In this document: one piece after another, positions 36,440 through 45,633 of the stretch
How positions within the stretch are numbered: the stretch's first letter is position 1
Layout: the number at the start of each line of letters is the position of its first letter
Program-made: the position numbers and the translations under genes
The notes under the pieces: generated by a model
The model's input: only the letters and a program-made list of their open reading frames with translations
What the model was told of the DNA's origin: nothing
Database searches by the model: none
Origin: Herpetosiphon giganteus
GTDB lineage: Bacteria > Chloroflexota > Chloroflexia > Chloroflexales > Herpetosiphonaceae
DNA: 64,000 nt
Direction of reading: 5' to 3'
NCBI RefSeq assembly: GCF_016907925.1
Contig: NZ_JAFBCZ010000024.1
Location: 26,366-90,365 of the forward strand

Positions 36440-36775
36440 AGCCATCGACTCCTACTTTTAAGATGCGTTCCCACCATTTGGGGTGATAGAGCTAGCGGAT
36501 CAATCCCTGCACGAGGGACAATACGCCCCCGCATTCGACAACGCTCTGAAGGATGGGTTATGCAGGCTTGTACATTTTAGCATATTCTGGCTCACTTCGG
36601 CTAACAGTGGCCAAAGCTTAACTAAACGCTGATATTTTTGGGGAAGAATTATCATATGTTCCTCACCCCCAGCCCTAGGATTGACCCAAATCATGGCAAA
36701 ATTCACCCCTCGTTCGGGGGACTGAAGCGGGGTTTGGATACGGCAGACCCAAAATCTGGATTAATGCGATTCGAT
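36440..36775. other. Spacer between CHASE4-STAS gene and ArsR-type regulator
   Basis: About 335 bases. A small CCCC-TCGTTC-GGGG hairpin (about 36706-36719) could end transcription of the CHASE4-STAS gene on the minus strand only weakly. The promoter of the regulator is expected at the right side of the neighbouring spacer. No gene is seen. Confidence 0.4.
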
Positions 36776-38320
36776 TTAGCGCAATGCTGCTTGCATGCCA
36801 GCGGCCAGCGTTTGATAGATTGCGATTTGGCCAAAATCGATATTGGCAGCCACAATTTCTTCAGCAATCGCCGGATTGGCCCCTGTTAGCAACAAGCGTG
36901 TACCCAATAATTGCACGGCCTGAGCAGTTTGGCCAAGCGCGATTGCTGCCTGTTGATCGAGCTGCGAAACGCCCGTCAGATCGAGGATGACGCTACGGGC
37001 GCGATGGGTTTCAATACCTTGCAAAATTGTGGTTTGCAAGCGCTCAGCCCGCGTCAGATCAATTTGGCCAATTAACGGCAGCGCCAAAACCTCGCGGGAA
37101 ACCGGAATTAATGGCAAGGCTTGTTCGGCCAAGGTTTGCTTTTGCAGTTCGAGCAAAGCGGCTTGGGTTTGTAATTGGCTGTGTTGATTATCGAGCATTT
37201 CTGCTTGCAAGGTGCTGCGCTTGGCTTCGGCGGCCAATTGTTCGCGCTGCGCCACGGCCAACGAATCCAGCGCTTGGTTGACAGTTTTGGCCAAGAGACC
37301 TAATTCATCGGGGCTAGCAAAATTAATGTGTTGCTGATTGGGCTGGCTGGGATCGATCTGGCGTAAATCGCCAACAATTGAGGTCAATGGGTGGAAAATA
37401 AAGCGCCGCAAAGCCCAAAACAGGCTGAGCAAGCCCAAACAACCAGCAATCCCCACCACGCTGGCAATCAGCCAAAAGGTGCGTTGGCCTTGAATGTAAA
37501 TCGTGCGCGGCAAAGCCAAGGTTGCTACTAACAGCGGCTGATTGTCAATCGAAGGAAAGACCACAAAGCCTTCGAGCGTATTCTCGTTGAAGGCCCGCGA
37601 AACTAAGCGCTGATCGTTGGCTAAATCGCTCACCACATGCTGACGGTTGGGCGTTAAAAAGCGATAATCGCTTAATTGCACTGGTAAGAGCGTTTGATAA
37701 TTAATCCGATCAACCACTTGTTGATCAACCAACCGCCCATAAATTAATGTGCCACGAGCTGGGCCTTGACCTTCGTTGGTGATAATTGGGCGCGCTGCCA
37801 ACAGCCAGAGTTTTGTGCCAGCCCGCACGACGCTGGTTTTGCCTTGATCAAGACGGGGATGTTGGAGCAGTTGCGGGTAAAAATTATTAATATCAAAAAA
37901 CTCAAACGGCACGGCAACAGGTTTGGCTTGCTTGGGATCGTAGGTTTTGGCAAAAACGATCGTGCCTTGTTGATCGGTGTAGAGGATTGCTTGAATGTTA
38001 TACAGTTCAAAAACATCGTCATTGGTGTTTTCGGCGATGTACGTTGGCGTGCGTTGATTGATAAAATTATACGATTCGTCCCATGTTGCCATCGACAAAA
38101 CAAGGGCATCGATTTGGGTTAGTTCAGCGTTAATTGCTCGTCGAACCCGTTCGAGGTGGTTTTGCATTTCTTGTTGTTCAGCGAAGAGGCTCGAACTATT
38201 GACAATATAGCGCAGCGGAATTAACAAAATCAGCACCACAAGCAGCATAATGGCTAATAAGGCAAGGCTAATTTTGCCACGTACACTTTTATGCACATAC
38301 TGTTGATAGGCTGATTTCAT
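36776..38320 (-). CDS. Membrane sensor: CHASE4, HAMP-like linker, coiled coil and STAS domain
   Basis: A 514-residue protein. A first helix (16-36) and second helix (about 282-305) bracket an extracellular CHASE4 domain (SMATWDESYNFINQRTP, GQGPARGTLIYGR). A HAMP-like segment (RRFIFHPLTSIVGDLRQID) and a long Gln/Ala-rich coiled coil follow. The C-terminal STAS domain resembles RsbR (VILDLTGVSQLDQQAAIAL, VQLLGTRLLLTGANPAIAEEI), including the Thr in DLTGV that is a phosphorylation site in RsbR. It probably feeds a stressosome-like or RsbT-type switch, although none is nearby. It is divergent from a CheY-like gene. Confidence 0.88.
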   Translation of the reverse strand: MKSAYQQYVHKSVRGKISLALLAIMLLVVLILLIPLRYIVNSSSLFAEQQEMQNHLERVRRAINAELTQIDALVLSMATWDESYNFINQRTPTYIAENTNDDVFELYNIQAILYTDQQGTIVFAKTYDPKQAKPVAVPFEFFDINNFYPQLLQHPRLDQGKTSVVRAGTKLWLLAARPIITNEGQGPARGTLIYGRLVDQQVVDRINYQTLLPVQLSDYRFLTPNRQHVVSDLANDQRLVSRAFNENTLEGFVVFPSIDNQPLLVATLALPRTIYIQGQRTFWLIASVVGIAGCLGLLSLFWALRRFIFHPLTSIVGDLRQIDPSQPNQQHINFASPDELGLLAKTVNQALDSLAVAQREQLAAEAKRSTLQAEMLDNQHSQLQTQAALLELQKQTLAEQALPLIPVSREVLALPLIGQIDLTRAERLQTTILQGIETHRARSVILDLTGVSQLDQQAAIALGQTAQAVQLLGTRLLLTGANPAIAEEIVAANIDFGQIAIYQTLAAGMQAALR

Positions 38321-38562
38321 CGTTGAATGTCCTTAATAGTAGCATTGGTTATGATGCAACCTGAAACGAAAAAGCTGTGCTCCACAAGAGATTAAGCTTG
38401 ATCAAACCAACTATCCAACTGCTTAAAGCCACCGTTGTGGTGAGCAATATCACCCGAAAGTAACTATTTACAGCTAGGACTTTATGGTATACAACAAGAT
38501 CAGAGTATCAATCACTGGGAGCGCGTTTCTTGAATGCGCTTGATTGATGGTAGGAGCAAGCT

Positions 38563-38958
38563 ATGCACATTTTAATTGTCGATGACGACCAAGACAACCG
38601 CACCATCCTCACAACCCGCTTGCAACGACGGGGTTTTAAGATTAGCACCGCGAAAACGGGCATTGAAGGCTTGATGTTGGCTTTGCAATTAAAGCCTGAT
38701 TTGATTTTGATGGATATGTCGATGCCCGAACTGCATGGATGGGGAGCGACCGCCCAACTCAAAGCCTCGCCCCAAACCCGCTCGATTCCAGTTATTGCAA
38801 TCACTGCCTACAACTTAGCTGGTGATCGTCAACGCTGCTTGGCGGTTGGCTGCGATGCCTATGTTGAAAAACCGATTGATTTTGCCTATTTGCTCTCAAC
38901 GATTCAGCTTGTAGCCGAACGGCATAAGCTTGCCTTTGAGATCAAGCTTGGTGGATAA
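38563..38958 (+). CDS. Single-domain response regulator (CheY/DivK type)
   Basis: A 131-residue receiver domain alone: acidic triad IVDDDQDN (7-9), phospho-acceptor Asp51 (LILMDMSMPE), Thr in AITAYN and Lys in YVEKPID. The output domain is lacking, so it must act through a partner. AGGAG lies before the ATG. It is divergently oriented from the CHASE4-STAS gene, about 240 bases away, which suggests but does not prove a shared pathway. Confidence 0.92.
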   Translation: MHILIVDDDQDNRTILTTRLQRRGFKISTAKTGIEGLMLALQLKPDLILMDMSMPELHGWGATAQLKASPQTRSIPVIAITAYNLAGDRQRCLAVGCDAYVEKPIDFAYLLSTIQLVAERHKLAFEIKLGG

Positions 38959-39124
38959 AGCGCTATCGATCAACGCAACGTATACCAAATAGGCAGGAAA
39001 AAAATTAGCGCCGAGCCAATCCTCGCTTTGTGTACCGCAGATTATACACCGTTCTAGCCTCGTTTTTGCTTCGCTCTTCTAGCTTCACATGCATAATTTG
39101 TTTTTCTTGCTAGCTCCCACCTTA

Positions 39125-39159
39125 GCGAGCAAGCGGCGCTTTGATTGCCGCTTGCTCGC
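39125..39159 (-). terminator. Perfect 13-bp hairpin after the LTD-domain gene
   Basis: GCGAGCAAGCGGC and GCCGCTTGCTCGC flank a 9-base loop, 29 bases after the stop codon at 39189. No T run follows. Confidence 0.7.
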
Positions 39160-39188
39160 ATTTGGGAACCCCGTTGATGAACCGAGCG

Positions 39189-41267
39189 TTATTTGCCAGT
39201 CCAAGGCAAATAGACTTTGTATTGGGTTGGAATCGCAGTATTGGTTGCGGTTGGAACCAAGGTCGCGGTTGGCGTGTGGGTTGGTGTTTGGGTCGCGGTG
39301 CTGGTTGGGGTATTGGTTGGCGTTGGCGAACCAGGTGTCACCGTTACCGTCACCGTAATGGTCGGCGTGGCTGTTTGGGTTGCGGTTGCGGTTGGTTCAC
39401 CAGGCGTAACCGTTAGCGTCACCGTGATCGTTGGCGTTGTCGTTTGGGTCGCGGTTGCGGTTGGTTCATCGGTCGCCGTTGGCGCGACGGTTGCAGTGGT
39501 AGTTGGTTCATCGGTCGCCGTTGGCGCGACGGTTGCAGTGGTAGTTGGTTCATCGGTTGCCGTTGGTGCGACGGTTGCAGTGGTAGTTGGTTCATCGGTC
39601 GCCGTTGGCGCGACGGTTGCAGTGGTAGTTGGTTCATCGGTCGCCGTTGGCGCAATGGTTGCAGTCGCAGTTGGTTCATCGGTTGCCGTTGGCGCGACGG
39701 TTGCAGTGGTAGTTGGTTCATCGGTCGCCGTTGGACTTGGCGTGACCGTATTGGTCGCCGTTGGTGCGACGGTTGCGGTATTGGTCGCCGTTGGTGCGAC
39801 GGTTGCGGTATTGGTTGGCGTTTCGGTCGCGGTCGCGGTTGGTTCATCGGTTGCGGTTGGCGCGACAGTTGCGGTATTGGTTGGCGTTTCGGTTGCGGTA
39901 CTTGTCGGGATTGCAGTTGGATTTGAGGCTACAACCGTGTAGCTATAATCATCGGGATCATCGTTAAAGCCACGCACATGTTGCCCAAGCGGGTTCACAT
40001 ATTGGCCATTTGTTTGCTTCATATAGGCCGTTGAGCCGCCATCTTGCACAATCACCCGATAGAAAACGGTTGTGCCCACTGCTTGCGCGGGAATGCTGGC
40101 CAGCCATAAGTCGTAGCTATGGCTTGCTTGGTTGCGAAAACTTGCAGTCAACGATTTGCTGCGGGTCATCGGAATGGTGGTTGAAGTAGTGCCATCCCAA
40201 TAGCGCAGGCTGGCGTTTTGCACATCGAGGGCATCGGTTAATGCAGAAATCGTTACCGCAGTCGTTTCGTTGATTGTGCCCGTGGCGCTATGCAAGAAGC
40301 TATAGCTTTCGCCGGGCACAAGCTCGGTTTGGGGATTTGCGCTGGTTGCACTGTGATAGAGATAATCCCACAAAATATTATTATCGCCACCAAGCACTGG
40401 AGTGCTGGTTGGAGCCGGAGTTTCTGTCGCCGTAGCCGTATTGGTTGGGGTGTTGGTTGCAGTATTCGTTGGCGTGTTGGTCGCTGTGTTGGTTGGGGTG
40501 TTGGTTGCAGTATTCGTTGGCGTGTTGGTCGCTGTATTGGTTGGGGTGTTGGTTGCTGCTGAGCAACTCAGGGTTGGGCTGGCACTGTTGCGTGGGTTTG
40601 GCGCAACTGCCGTAAATTCAGTTGCATTATTATCAGCATCAACACATGGATTGGTGCGAATGACGCTGGTTGTGTTGCTTGGGGCAGGTGCGGGGCTGCT
40701 ACCTTCAAAGTAATTCGCAGTGGTACCAAAACCAACTAAATCGACAATCTGTGATTGCTGCTCGGAAGTACATGCCGTAGAGCCGCCGTTACAAGCTAAA
40801 CCAGTTGTAGTATTTGCGACAATAACTTTCCCAGCTGTACCAGACATATTAATGTTGTTTGCTGAAACATCAGCAGTCGGGAGCGCAGCACCAACCGCAC
40901 CTCCGCTAGCCAGTCGTGCTAAAAAGTATTGACCTGGCTGAAGTGAGAAATTTGGTAATATCGCAATATTCCCACTAAAAAGTCCACTAGAATTTGCTGA
41001 GGTATATTGAATCGACCAGCCATTCAAGGAAACAGCTGCTGAACCTCGATTGAATAACTCAACAAAATCATGGGTATAAGTGGCACCACTATTACCACCA
41101 CCGCCATAAACCTGGCTAATGACTACGCCATTTGAGACGGCGAAGGTTGGCCGTGCACCAGCCTGCGGCAGCATCCACGCCATCAAGCCGACCAAGAAAA
41201 CACTTAACAACGAGCCAATTCGGGCACGATCCACAGTCAATAACGACCGCAACGAGCGCAATTGCAT
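39189..41267 (-). CDS. Large exported protein with lamin-tail domain and long Thr/Pro repeat stalk
   Basis: The ATG at 41267 with GAGGAG seven bases upstream gives 692 residues starting MQLRSLRSLL and a signal peptide. Residues about 45-195 form a lamin-tail (LTD) domain (VVISQVYGGGGNSGATY, DFVELFNRG, LNGWSIQYTS). A NTPTNTAT linker follows. A middle beta domain (about 290-450) contains ILWDYLYHSATSANP. A second, much longer Thr/Pro/Ala/Glu stalk with 14-residue repeats (TATDEPTTTATVAP) runs to near the end. The tail is YKVYLPWTGK. The protein is secreted or wall-associated. The repeat tract makes length variation between strains likely. Confidence 0.87.
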   Translation of the reverse strand: MQLRSLRSLLTVDRARIGSLLSVFLVGLMAWMLPQAGARPTFAVSNGVVISQVYGGGGNSGATYTHDFVELFNRGSAAVSLNGWSIQYTSANSSGLFSGNIAILPNFSLQPGQYFLARLASGGAVGAALPTADVSANNINMSGTAGKVIVANTTTGLACNGGSTACTSEQQSQIVDLVGFGTTANYFEGSSPAPAPSNTTSVIRTNPCVDADNNATEFTAVAPNPRNSASPTLSCSAATNTPTNTATNTPTNTATNTPTNTATNTPTNTATNTPTNTATATETPAPTSTPVLGGDNNILWDYLYHSATSANPQTELVPGESYSFLHSATGTINETTAVTISALTDALDVQNASLRYWDGTTSTTIPMTRSKSLTASFRNQASHSYDLWLASIPAQAVGTTVFYRVIVQDGGSTAYMKQTNGQYVNPLGQHVRGFNDDPDDYSYTVVASNPTAIPTSTATETPTNTATVAPTATDEPTATATETPTNTATVAPTATNTATVAPTATNTVTPSPTATDEPTTTATVAPTATDEPTATATIAPTATDEPTTTATVAPTATDEPTTTATVAPTATDEPTTTATVAPTATDEPTTTATVAPTATDEPTATATQTTTPTITVTLTVTPGEPTATATQTATPTITVTVTVTPGSPTPTNTPTSTATQTPTHTPTATLVPTATNTAIPTQYKVYLPWTGK
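39463..39735. repeat. 42-bp tandem repeats inside the Thr/Pro stalk
   Basis: About six and a half copies of a 42-base unit (copies start at 39463, 39505, 39547, 39589, 39631, 39673 and 39715) encode 14-residue repeats. Copies differ by a few third-position changes. A further half copy is at about 39840. Confidence 0.92.
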
Positions 41268-41502
41268 ACCAATACTCCTCAGCAAGAAACACATGTGGCG
41301 AGAACAGAAGGGTCACAAGCGATCTTGCCACGCAGCCTAGCTATACGTCAATGCTATTTAGTCCTATCCATGGCCTAGTTCTGGGTGCAATTGGAGTGAC
41401 GTTTTAGTTGGTGAAATTGCTTCGGTGGCGCTGCTGGAGAGGGATACAGGGGAGTTGTGGCTCCCCTGCTATTTCATGCTTAATTTGGAGTGAACGGGCC
41501 AA

Positions 41503-43107
41503 TTAAAAGCCTAAGGCACAGCCATCGGCGCGCATATCGCTGCCGCCCATTAATGAGCCATTTGGTAAGCGCCAGATAATTTGGCCACGCCCAAACATGC
41601 CGCCTTCAGCATGAATTTCGACCTCGTGGCCCAGCGCGCGCAGGCCTTCGGCAATAAACTGAGGCACGCCATATTCAAGAAACACTTTGCGCCCAGCGCC
41701 AACTTGCCAGCGTGGAGCATCAAGACTGGCTTGCGGGTTAAGCTGCCAATCAACCCGATTGAGAATCATTTGGGCATGGCCTTGGGGTTGCATCGCGCCG
41801 CCCATCACCCCAAACGGCCCAACCGCCTCGCCATCACGGGTCAAAAACGAGGGAATAATTGTGTGGAATGGGCGTTTATTGGGCGCTAAAACATTGGGAT
41901 GCTGGGGATCAAGCGAAAAATTAGCGCCCCGATTTTGCAAGGCAATTCCGGTTTCGGGCACAACCACGCCGGAACCAAAGCCCATGTAGTTGGATTGAAT
42001 GAAGCTGACCATCATGCCATCGCCATCGACCGCACACAGATAGACCGTGCCACCTTTTGGCAATTCGCCATGCTGTGGCTCGATCGCATAATCGCCAATC
42101 AGGCTGCGGCGACTGGCGGCGTAACGTTTGGAAAGCAAGGCTTTGGTTGGAACCTCAACATGCTCGGGGTCGGCAATGTAGCGGTGGGCATCAGCAAAAG
42201 CTAATTTCATGGCCTCGATTTGCAAATGATACGATTGAATCGTGTCACGGGCATTATGGCTCAGATCAAAGCCTTCGAGAATATTTAAGGCCATCAGCGC
42301 CGCCAAACCTTGGCCATTCGGCGGAATCTCCCAGACTTGGTAGCCGCGATAGCTGGTGCTAATTGGCTCGACCCATGTGCTGGTGTGGTGGGCTAAATCG
42401 GCGGCGCTGATAAAACCACCAGTTTTCTGCGCCCACTCGACAATCTGTGTTGCCAATTCACCTTGATAAAAATCATCGGCTCCGGTTTGAGCAATGCGGC
42501 GCAAAGTGCGGGCTTGACGACGCGAACGCCACATATCGCCAGTGCTCGGCGCACGACCCCGATACGAGAAGGTGTTGAGCCAAGCGCTGGTTGCTGGGTC
42601 GGTCATGGCTTCGTAGCGGCGCAAAGCAAGATTCCAATAGTGCGCAACGATCGGTGTAACCGCAAAACCATCTTCAGCAGCGCTAATCGCTGGCATCAAT
42701 ACTTCTTCAAAATCCAAGCGGCCAAAGCGTTGATGCAGGTCGCGCCATGCTCGCGGCGCACCGGGCACAGTCACGCTGGGCCATCCATAGGCTGGCATTG
42801 TTTCATAGCCTGCTTGGAGCATTGTTTCAAGGCTGATGGCTTGGGGCGCACGCCCAGAACCATTCAGCCCATGCAAGCTGCGACCATCCCACACCAAGGC
42901 AAAGGCATCGCTCCCAATCCCGTTCGAGGTTGGTTCGACGACAGTGAGCATTGCGGCGGCAGCAATTGCTGCATCAACTGCGTTGCCACCCCGTTCCAGC
43001 ATCGATAAGCCTGCCAAAACCGCCTGTGGTTGACTGGTCGCCACCATCGAGCGCCGCGCAATCGCTGGCAAGCGCCGTGAGCTATAGGGTAAGTCAATCA
43101 ACTTCAT
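41503..43107 (-). CDS. Gamma-glutamyltransferase-family Ntn hydrolase
   Basis: The ATG at 43107 gives 534 residues starting MKLIDLPYSSRR; the longer frame upstream is unsupported. RRSMVATSQPQAVLAGLSMLERGGNAVDAA and GIGSDAFALV are family hallmarks (large chain). The likely nucleophile is the Thr in KGGTVYLCAVDGDG, where the precursor would cleave itself, and SNYMGFGSGVV and ALQNRGANFSLDP follow as in GGT-like enzymes. No signal peptide is visible, so it is probably cytoplasmic; the donor specificity (glutathione or another gamma-glutamyl or acyl substrate) is unknown. Confidence 0.88.
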   Translation of the reverse strand: MKLIDLPYSSRRLPAIARRSMVATSQPQAVLAGLSMLERGGNAVDAAIAAAAMLTVVEPTSNGIGSDAFALVWDGRSLHGLNGSGRAPQAISLETMLQAGYETMPAYGWPSVTVPGAPRAWRDLHQRFGRLDFEEVLMPAISAAEDGFAVTPIVAHYWNLALRRYEAMTDPATSAWLNTFSYRGRAPSTGDMWRSRRQARTLRRIAQTGADDFYQGELATQIVEWAQKTGGFISAADLAHHTSTWVEPISTSYRGYQVWEIPPNGQGLAALMALNILEGFDLSHNARDTIQSYHLQIEAMKLAFADAHRYIADPEHVEVPTKALLSKRYAASRRSLIGDYAIEPQHGELPKGGTVYLCAVDGDGMMVSFIQSNYMGFGSGVVVPETGIALQNRGANFSLDPQHPNVLAPNKRPFHTIIPSFLTRDGEAVGPFGVMGGAMQPQGHAQMILNRVDWQLNPQASLDAPRWQVGAGRKVFLEYGVPQFIAEGLRALGHEVEIHAEGGMFGRGQIIWRLPNGSLMGGSDMRADGCALGF

Positions 43108-43466
43108 TGGGATGTTGCCCTCAGCTACTAAATCGGTACGTTCCCTCACCCTTCCTTGCAAGGTTCGGTTTTTAACAATTGGTTTGTTCTCCACCCTTCC
43201 GTCCCGCCAGCGGGAAACGCAGGGGGCTTTAATCCCCCTGCACCCCCTCAAGGACAGTGATTGGCTGTCACACATCAACCGATCAACCTGCAAATTCGTG
43301 GTGCACAGCAGAAACCAACCCTTGAAAGACCATCTGCCGCAACAAGTAGTTTTGCTGCCACGTTAAGCACATCCAGCGCCAAGTTAGTATTTGGTACTTA
43401 AATCAAATTTTGAAAACGACGAACCATTGATAGCGACTATAGCAGAATCTTGGCCAATCCAAAAGC
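43108..43466. other. Spacer with two adjacent small hairpins
   Basis: CCCGC-CA-GCGGG (43203-43214) is followed by GCAGGGGG-CTTTAAT-CCCCCTGC (43219-43241). These C/G-rich hairpins look like a REP-type or terminator element for the glycosyltransferase read towards the left. No gene is seen. Confidence 0.45.
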
Positions 43467-45560
43467 CTATTCCAGCCGAATCCAATCGACTCGCAAGCCC
43501 AAATCGCGCCCATCGGGATTGGTTGGCTCCAGATCGTGCGGCACGAAGGTGCTACTGCTGCGCAATTCTAGTTCTAATGGTATGTTGCGCAAACTATTTG
43601 GCAAAGCAATTTCATGCACCGTCCAGCTGGAATCGATGGCAAGTTCAGCTAACAATTGTCCATTCGCCCACAAACTTAAGCGCGGGGCGGCAAGGCTAAC
43701 TGGACGTTGGCTGGCAATCCGCAAGCGCAGCAAGCTGGCATCAGCTGGGGCGTGCAGCCAAACCGTAGCCTGTTCGCCAAACCAACGGCTATCTTCCTCG
43801 GCAGCATACCAATTGGCAATCAAGCCCAAATCGAGGCCAGAACCCAAATCGAGCGTGTTGGTGATGGGCAGAAACTGCATGCGTTGGCGTGACCACGCTT
43901 GCAAATCCTCGGTCGAACTGGTTTCATAGGCCAATTCGTTGTGGGCTGCGGCCAAATCGCCTTGTTGGCGCAAATAATCGCCCATCAATAAATGGGCATA
44001 AGCATGGGCTGGCAACGCAGCAATTGCAGCCCGCAACTGTTGCTCGCCAGTAGCAGGCTGATCGCTGATAAAGGCGATTCGCGCCAACAACACGCGCGCC
44101 AAGGCCGATTCGGGATCAAAGCGCAAGGCATTGCTGGCTGCGGCTTGCGCCTCAAACACTGCCACGCCCGAGCTTGCTTGTTGGTTCATGGTTGCTGGCA
44201 AGCCGTTGGCAGCGGCTAAATAGCGCTCGGCCTGCCATAAATACCAATGTTTTTGGCCTAAACGCCAAGCTTCTTGGGGATAATTGGCATAGCTCAAGCT
44301 CAAGGCTAGCACGCTTACGCCCGTTGCCAACGCCAACCACTGCCGCGGCTGCGGCCAAGCCCAACGCAATTGGCGCAGTTGCCACGCCGCTGCGGGCAAG
44401 AGCACGGGCAGCAAAGGCAAACGATAGCGATATTCAACATGAAACAAACATGAGGTAAACACGGTGTAGCCAACCCACACCAGCAGCAGCAATTTAAGCC
44501 ATCGCTCACAGGGCAACGACCACAAGCCAGCCAAACCCAAGCCAATCAGCAACAGCCACCAGCCATCGCCAAAAATCAAGCGCAGCCAAACTTCGCTGGC
44601 TGGTTGCCAAATCGCACGCCGCGTCAGCAAATCGTCGCTATGCTCCAAGCCCCAGCTATGCCAAAACTCGCGGCCAAACTTAGCCAAAAACCAATCAGGA
44701 TGCTCGGTAATTGCCGCAATGCCTTGCTGCGAGGCCAATTGGCTGCGTTCGATGCGGGCATCACCCAGCGCATACAATTCGGCTTTAACCAGATCACGGC
44801 CCCGCGGATCGTTATCCAGCCAGAGATTTTCCTGGCCAGTCGTATCGATCAAAATGAAGCCGCCATAACTCAGCGCATTGCGAATTGTCCACGGCGCGAT
44901 GGTCAATACGGTTGCCGCCAGCAAACCAAGCATCTGCCGCCAGCGCTGTGGGTTATCGCTGCGCCAGAGCAACAATAGACCTAATGGCAGCAAAGGCAAT
45001 GCTACCGAGCGAATTAAGCTGACGACTGCAATCGCTACGCCAGCAGCAATCGCCCAACGCAGTTGCGGGCGACGCAAACTCAAAGTAATTAACCCAAATA
45101 CCAGCATCAAACCTGCCAGGGTCACCGTTTCGCTGAGTAATTCGGTGGCGTTCAAGGCCAAGGTAAACGAGCAGGCCGTCAAGCCGGCAGCAATCAAGCC
45201 CAGATCGTTACGCCGCAACAACAGCCGCGTCCACCACCAAACCAAAGGAATTGTGGCGGTGCTGATCAGCGCATTGATCAGCCGCAAGCCCTGCAAATCG
45301 CCATCAACGAGCCAAACCAGCGCCGCCAAACCGAAAGGAAACAACGGCGGGCGCATAAATTGCAAATCGTAATAGGGCTTGCCTTGGGCTAAAGCAATCG
45401 CCAAATCCAAATATTCGCGTTCATCGCCGCCAAGTGGCCGAAATTCATGCCAATGCCAAGCGGCGAGCCGCAGCCCCAAACCCAAGCCCATCAGGCCAAA
45501 AAGAATCGCAACGGTGAGCCAAGAACGCCGCAAACGCATAATCATTCCATCAATAGCCAT
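43467..45560 (-). CDS. GT-C-type membrane glycosyltransferase with TPR region
   Basis: A 697-residue protein. The first 420 residues have about ten transmembrane helices in the ArnT/PMT (GT39) layout. The first extracellular loop carries the acidic motif GGDEREYLDLA, and the PPLFPFGLA loop is typical. Residues about 480-560 form TPR-like helices (ASNALRFDPESALARVLLAR). A C-terminal beta domain (VWLHAPADASLLRLRIASQRP) is probably extracytoplasmic. It likely transfers a sugar from a polyprenyl phosphate carrier to an extracytoplasmic acceptor. The start codon could be 45560 or 45539. It is divergent from a methyltransferase. Confidence 0.85.
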   Translation of the reverse strand: MAIDGMIMRLRRSWLTVAILFGLMGLGLGLRLAAWHWHEFRPLGGDEREYLDLAIALAQGKPYYDLQFMRPPLFPFGLAALVWLVDGDLQGLRLINALISTATIPLVWWWTRLLLRRNDLGLIAAGLTACSFTLALNATELLSETVTLAGLMLVFGLITLSLRRPQLRWAIAAGVAIAVVSLIRSVALPLLPLGLLLLWRSDNPQRWRQMLGLLAATVLTIAPWTIRNALSYGGFILIDTTGQENLWLDNDPRGRDLVKAELYALGDARIERSQLASQQGIAAITEHPDWFLAKFGREFWHSWGLEHSDDLLTRRAIWQPASEVWLRLIFGDGWWLLLIGLGLAGLWSLPCERWLKLLLLVWVGYTVFTSCLFHVEYRYRLPLLPVLLPAAAWQLRQLRWAWPQPRQWLALATGVSVLALSLSYANYPQEAWRLGQKHWYLWQAERYLAAANGLPATMNQQASSGVAVFEAQAAASNALRFDPESALARVLLARIAFISDQPATGEQQLRAAIAALPAHAYAHLLMGDYLRQQGDLAAAHNELAYETSSTEDLQAWSRQRMQFLPITNTLDLGSGLDLGLIANWYAAEEDSRWFGEQATVWLHAPADASLLRLRIASQRPVSLAAPRLSLWANGQLLAELAIDSSWTVHEIALPNSLRNIPLELELRSSSTFVPHDLEPTNPDGRDLGLRVDWIRLE

Positions 45561-45577
45561 GCATCAGAGCGATGCAT
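45559..45577. promoter_or_regulatory. 7-bp inverted repeat at the glycosyltransferase start
   Basis: ATGCATC-AGAGC-GATGCAT covers the possible start codon at 45560. A minus-strand TATAAT lies at 45591-45586, so the repeat would be near the transcription start. It may be a regulatory site or evidence for the internal start at 45539. Confidence 0.35.
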
Positions 45578-45633
45578 CACGCGGTATTATACCGAGGGTC
45601 AGTGGTTAATTGGTAGCACTCAAGGAAATAACA

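Noticed and set aside
39463..39735. CRISPR array, because of regular 42-bp repeats
   Set aside because: The copies are contiguous without spacers, lie in a coding frame and encode a Thr/Pro stalk; there are no cas genes.
39217..39942. Long plus-strand Val/Gly-rich open frame
   Set aside because: It is the antisense shadow of the Thr/Pro repeats of the LTD-domain protein; low-complexity repeats lack stops on several frames.
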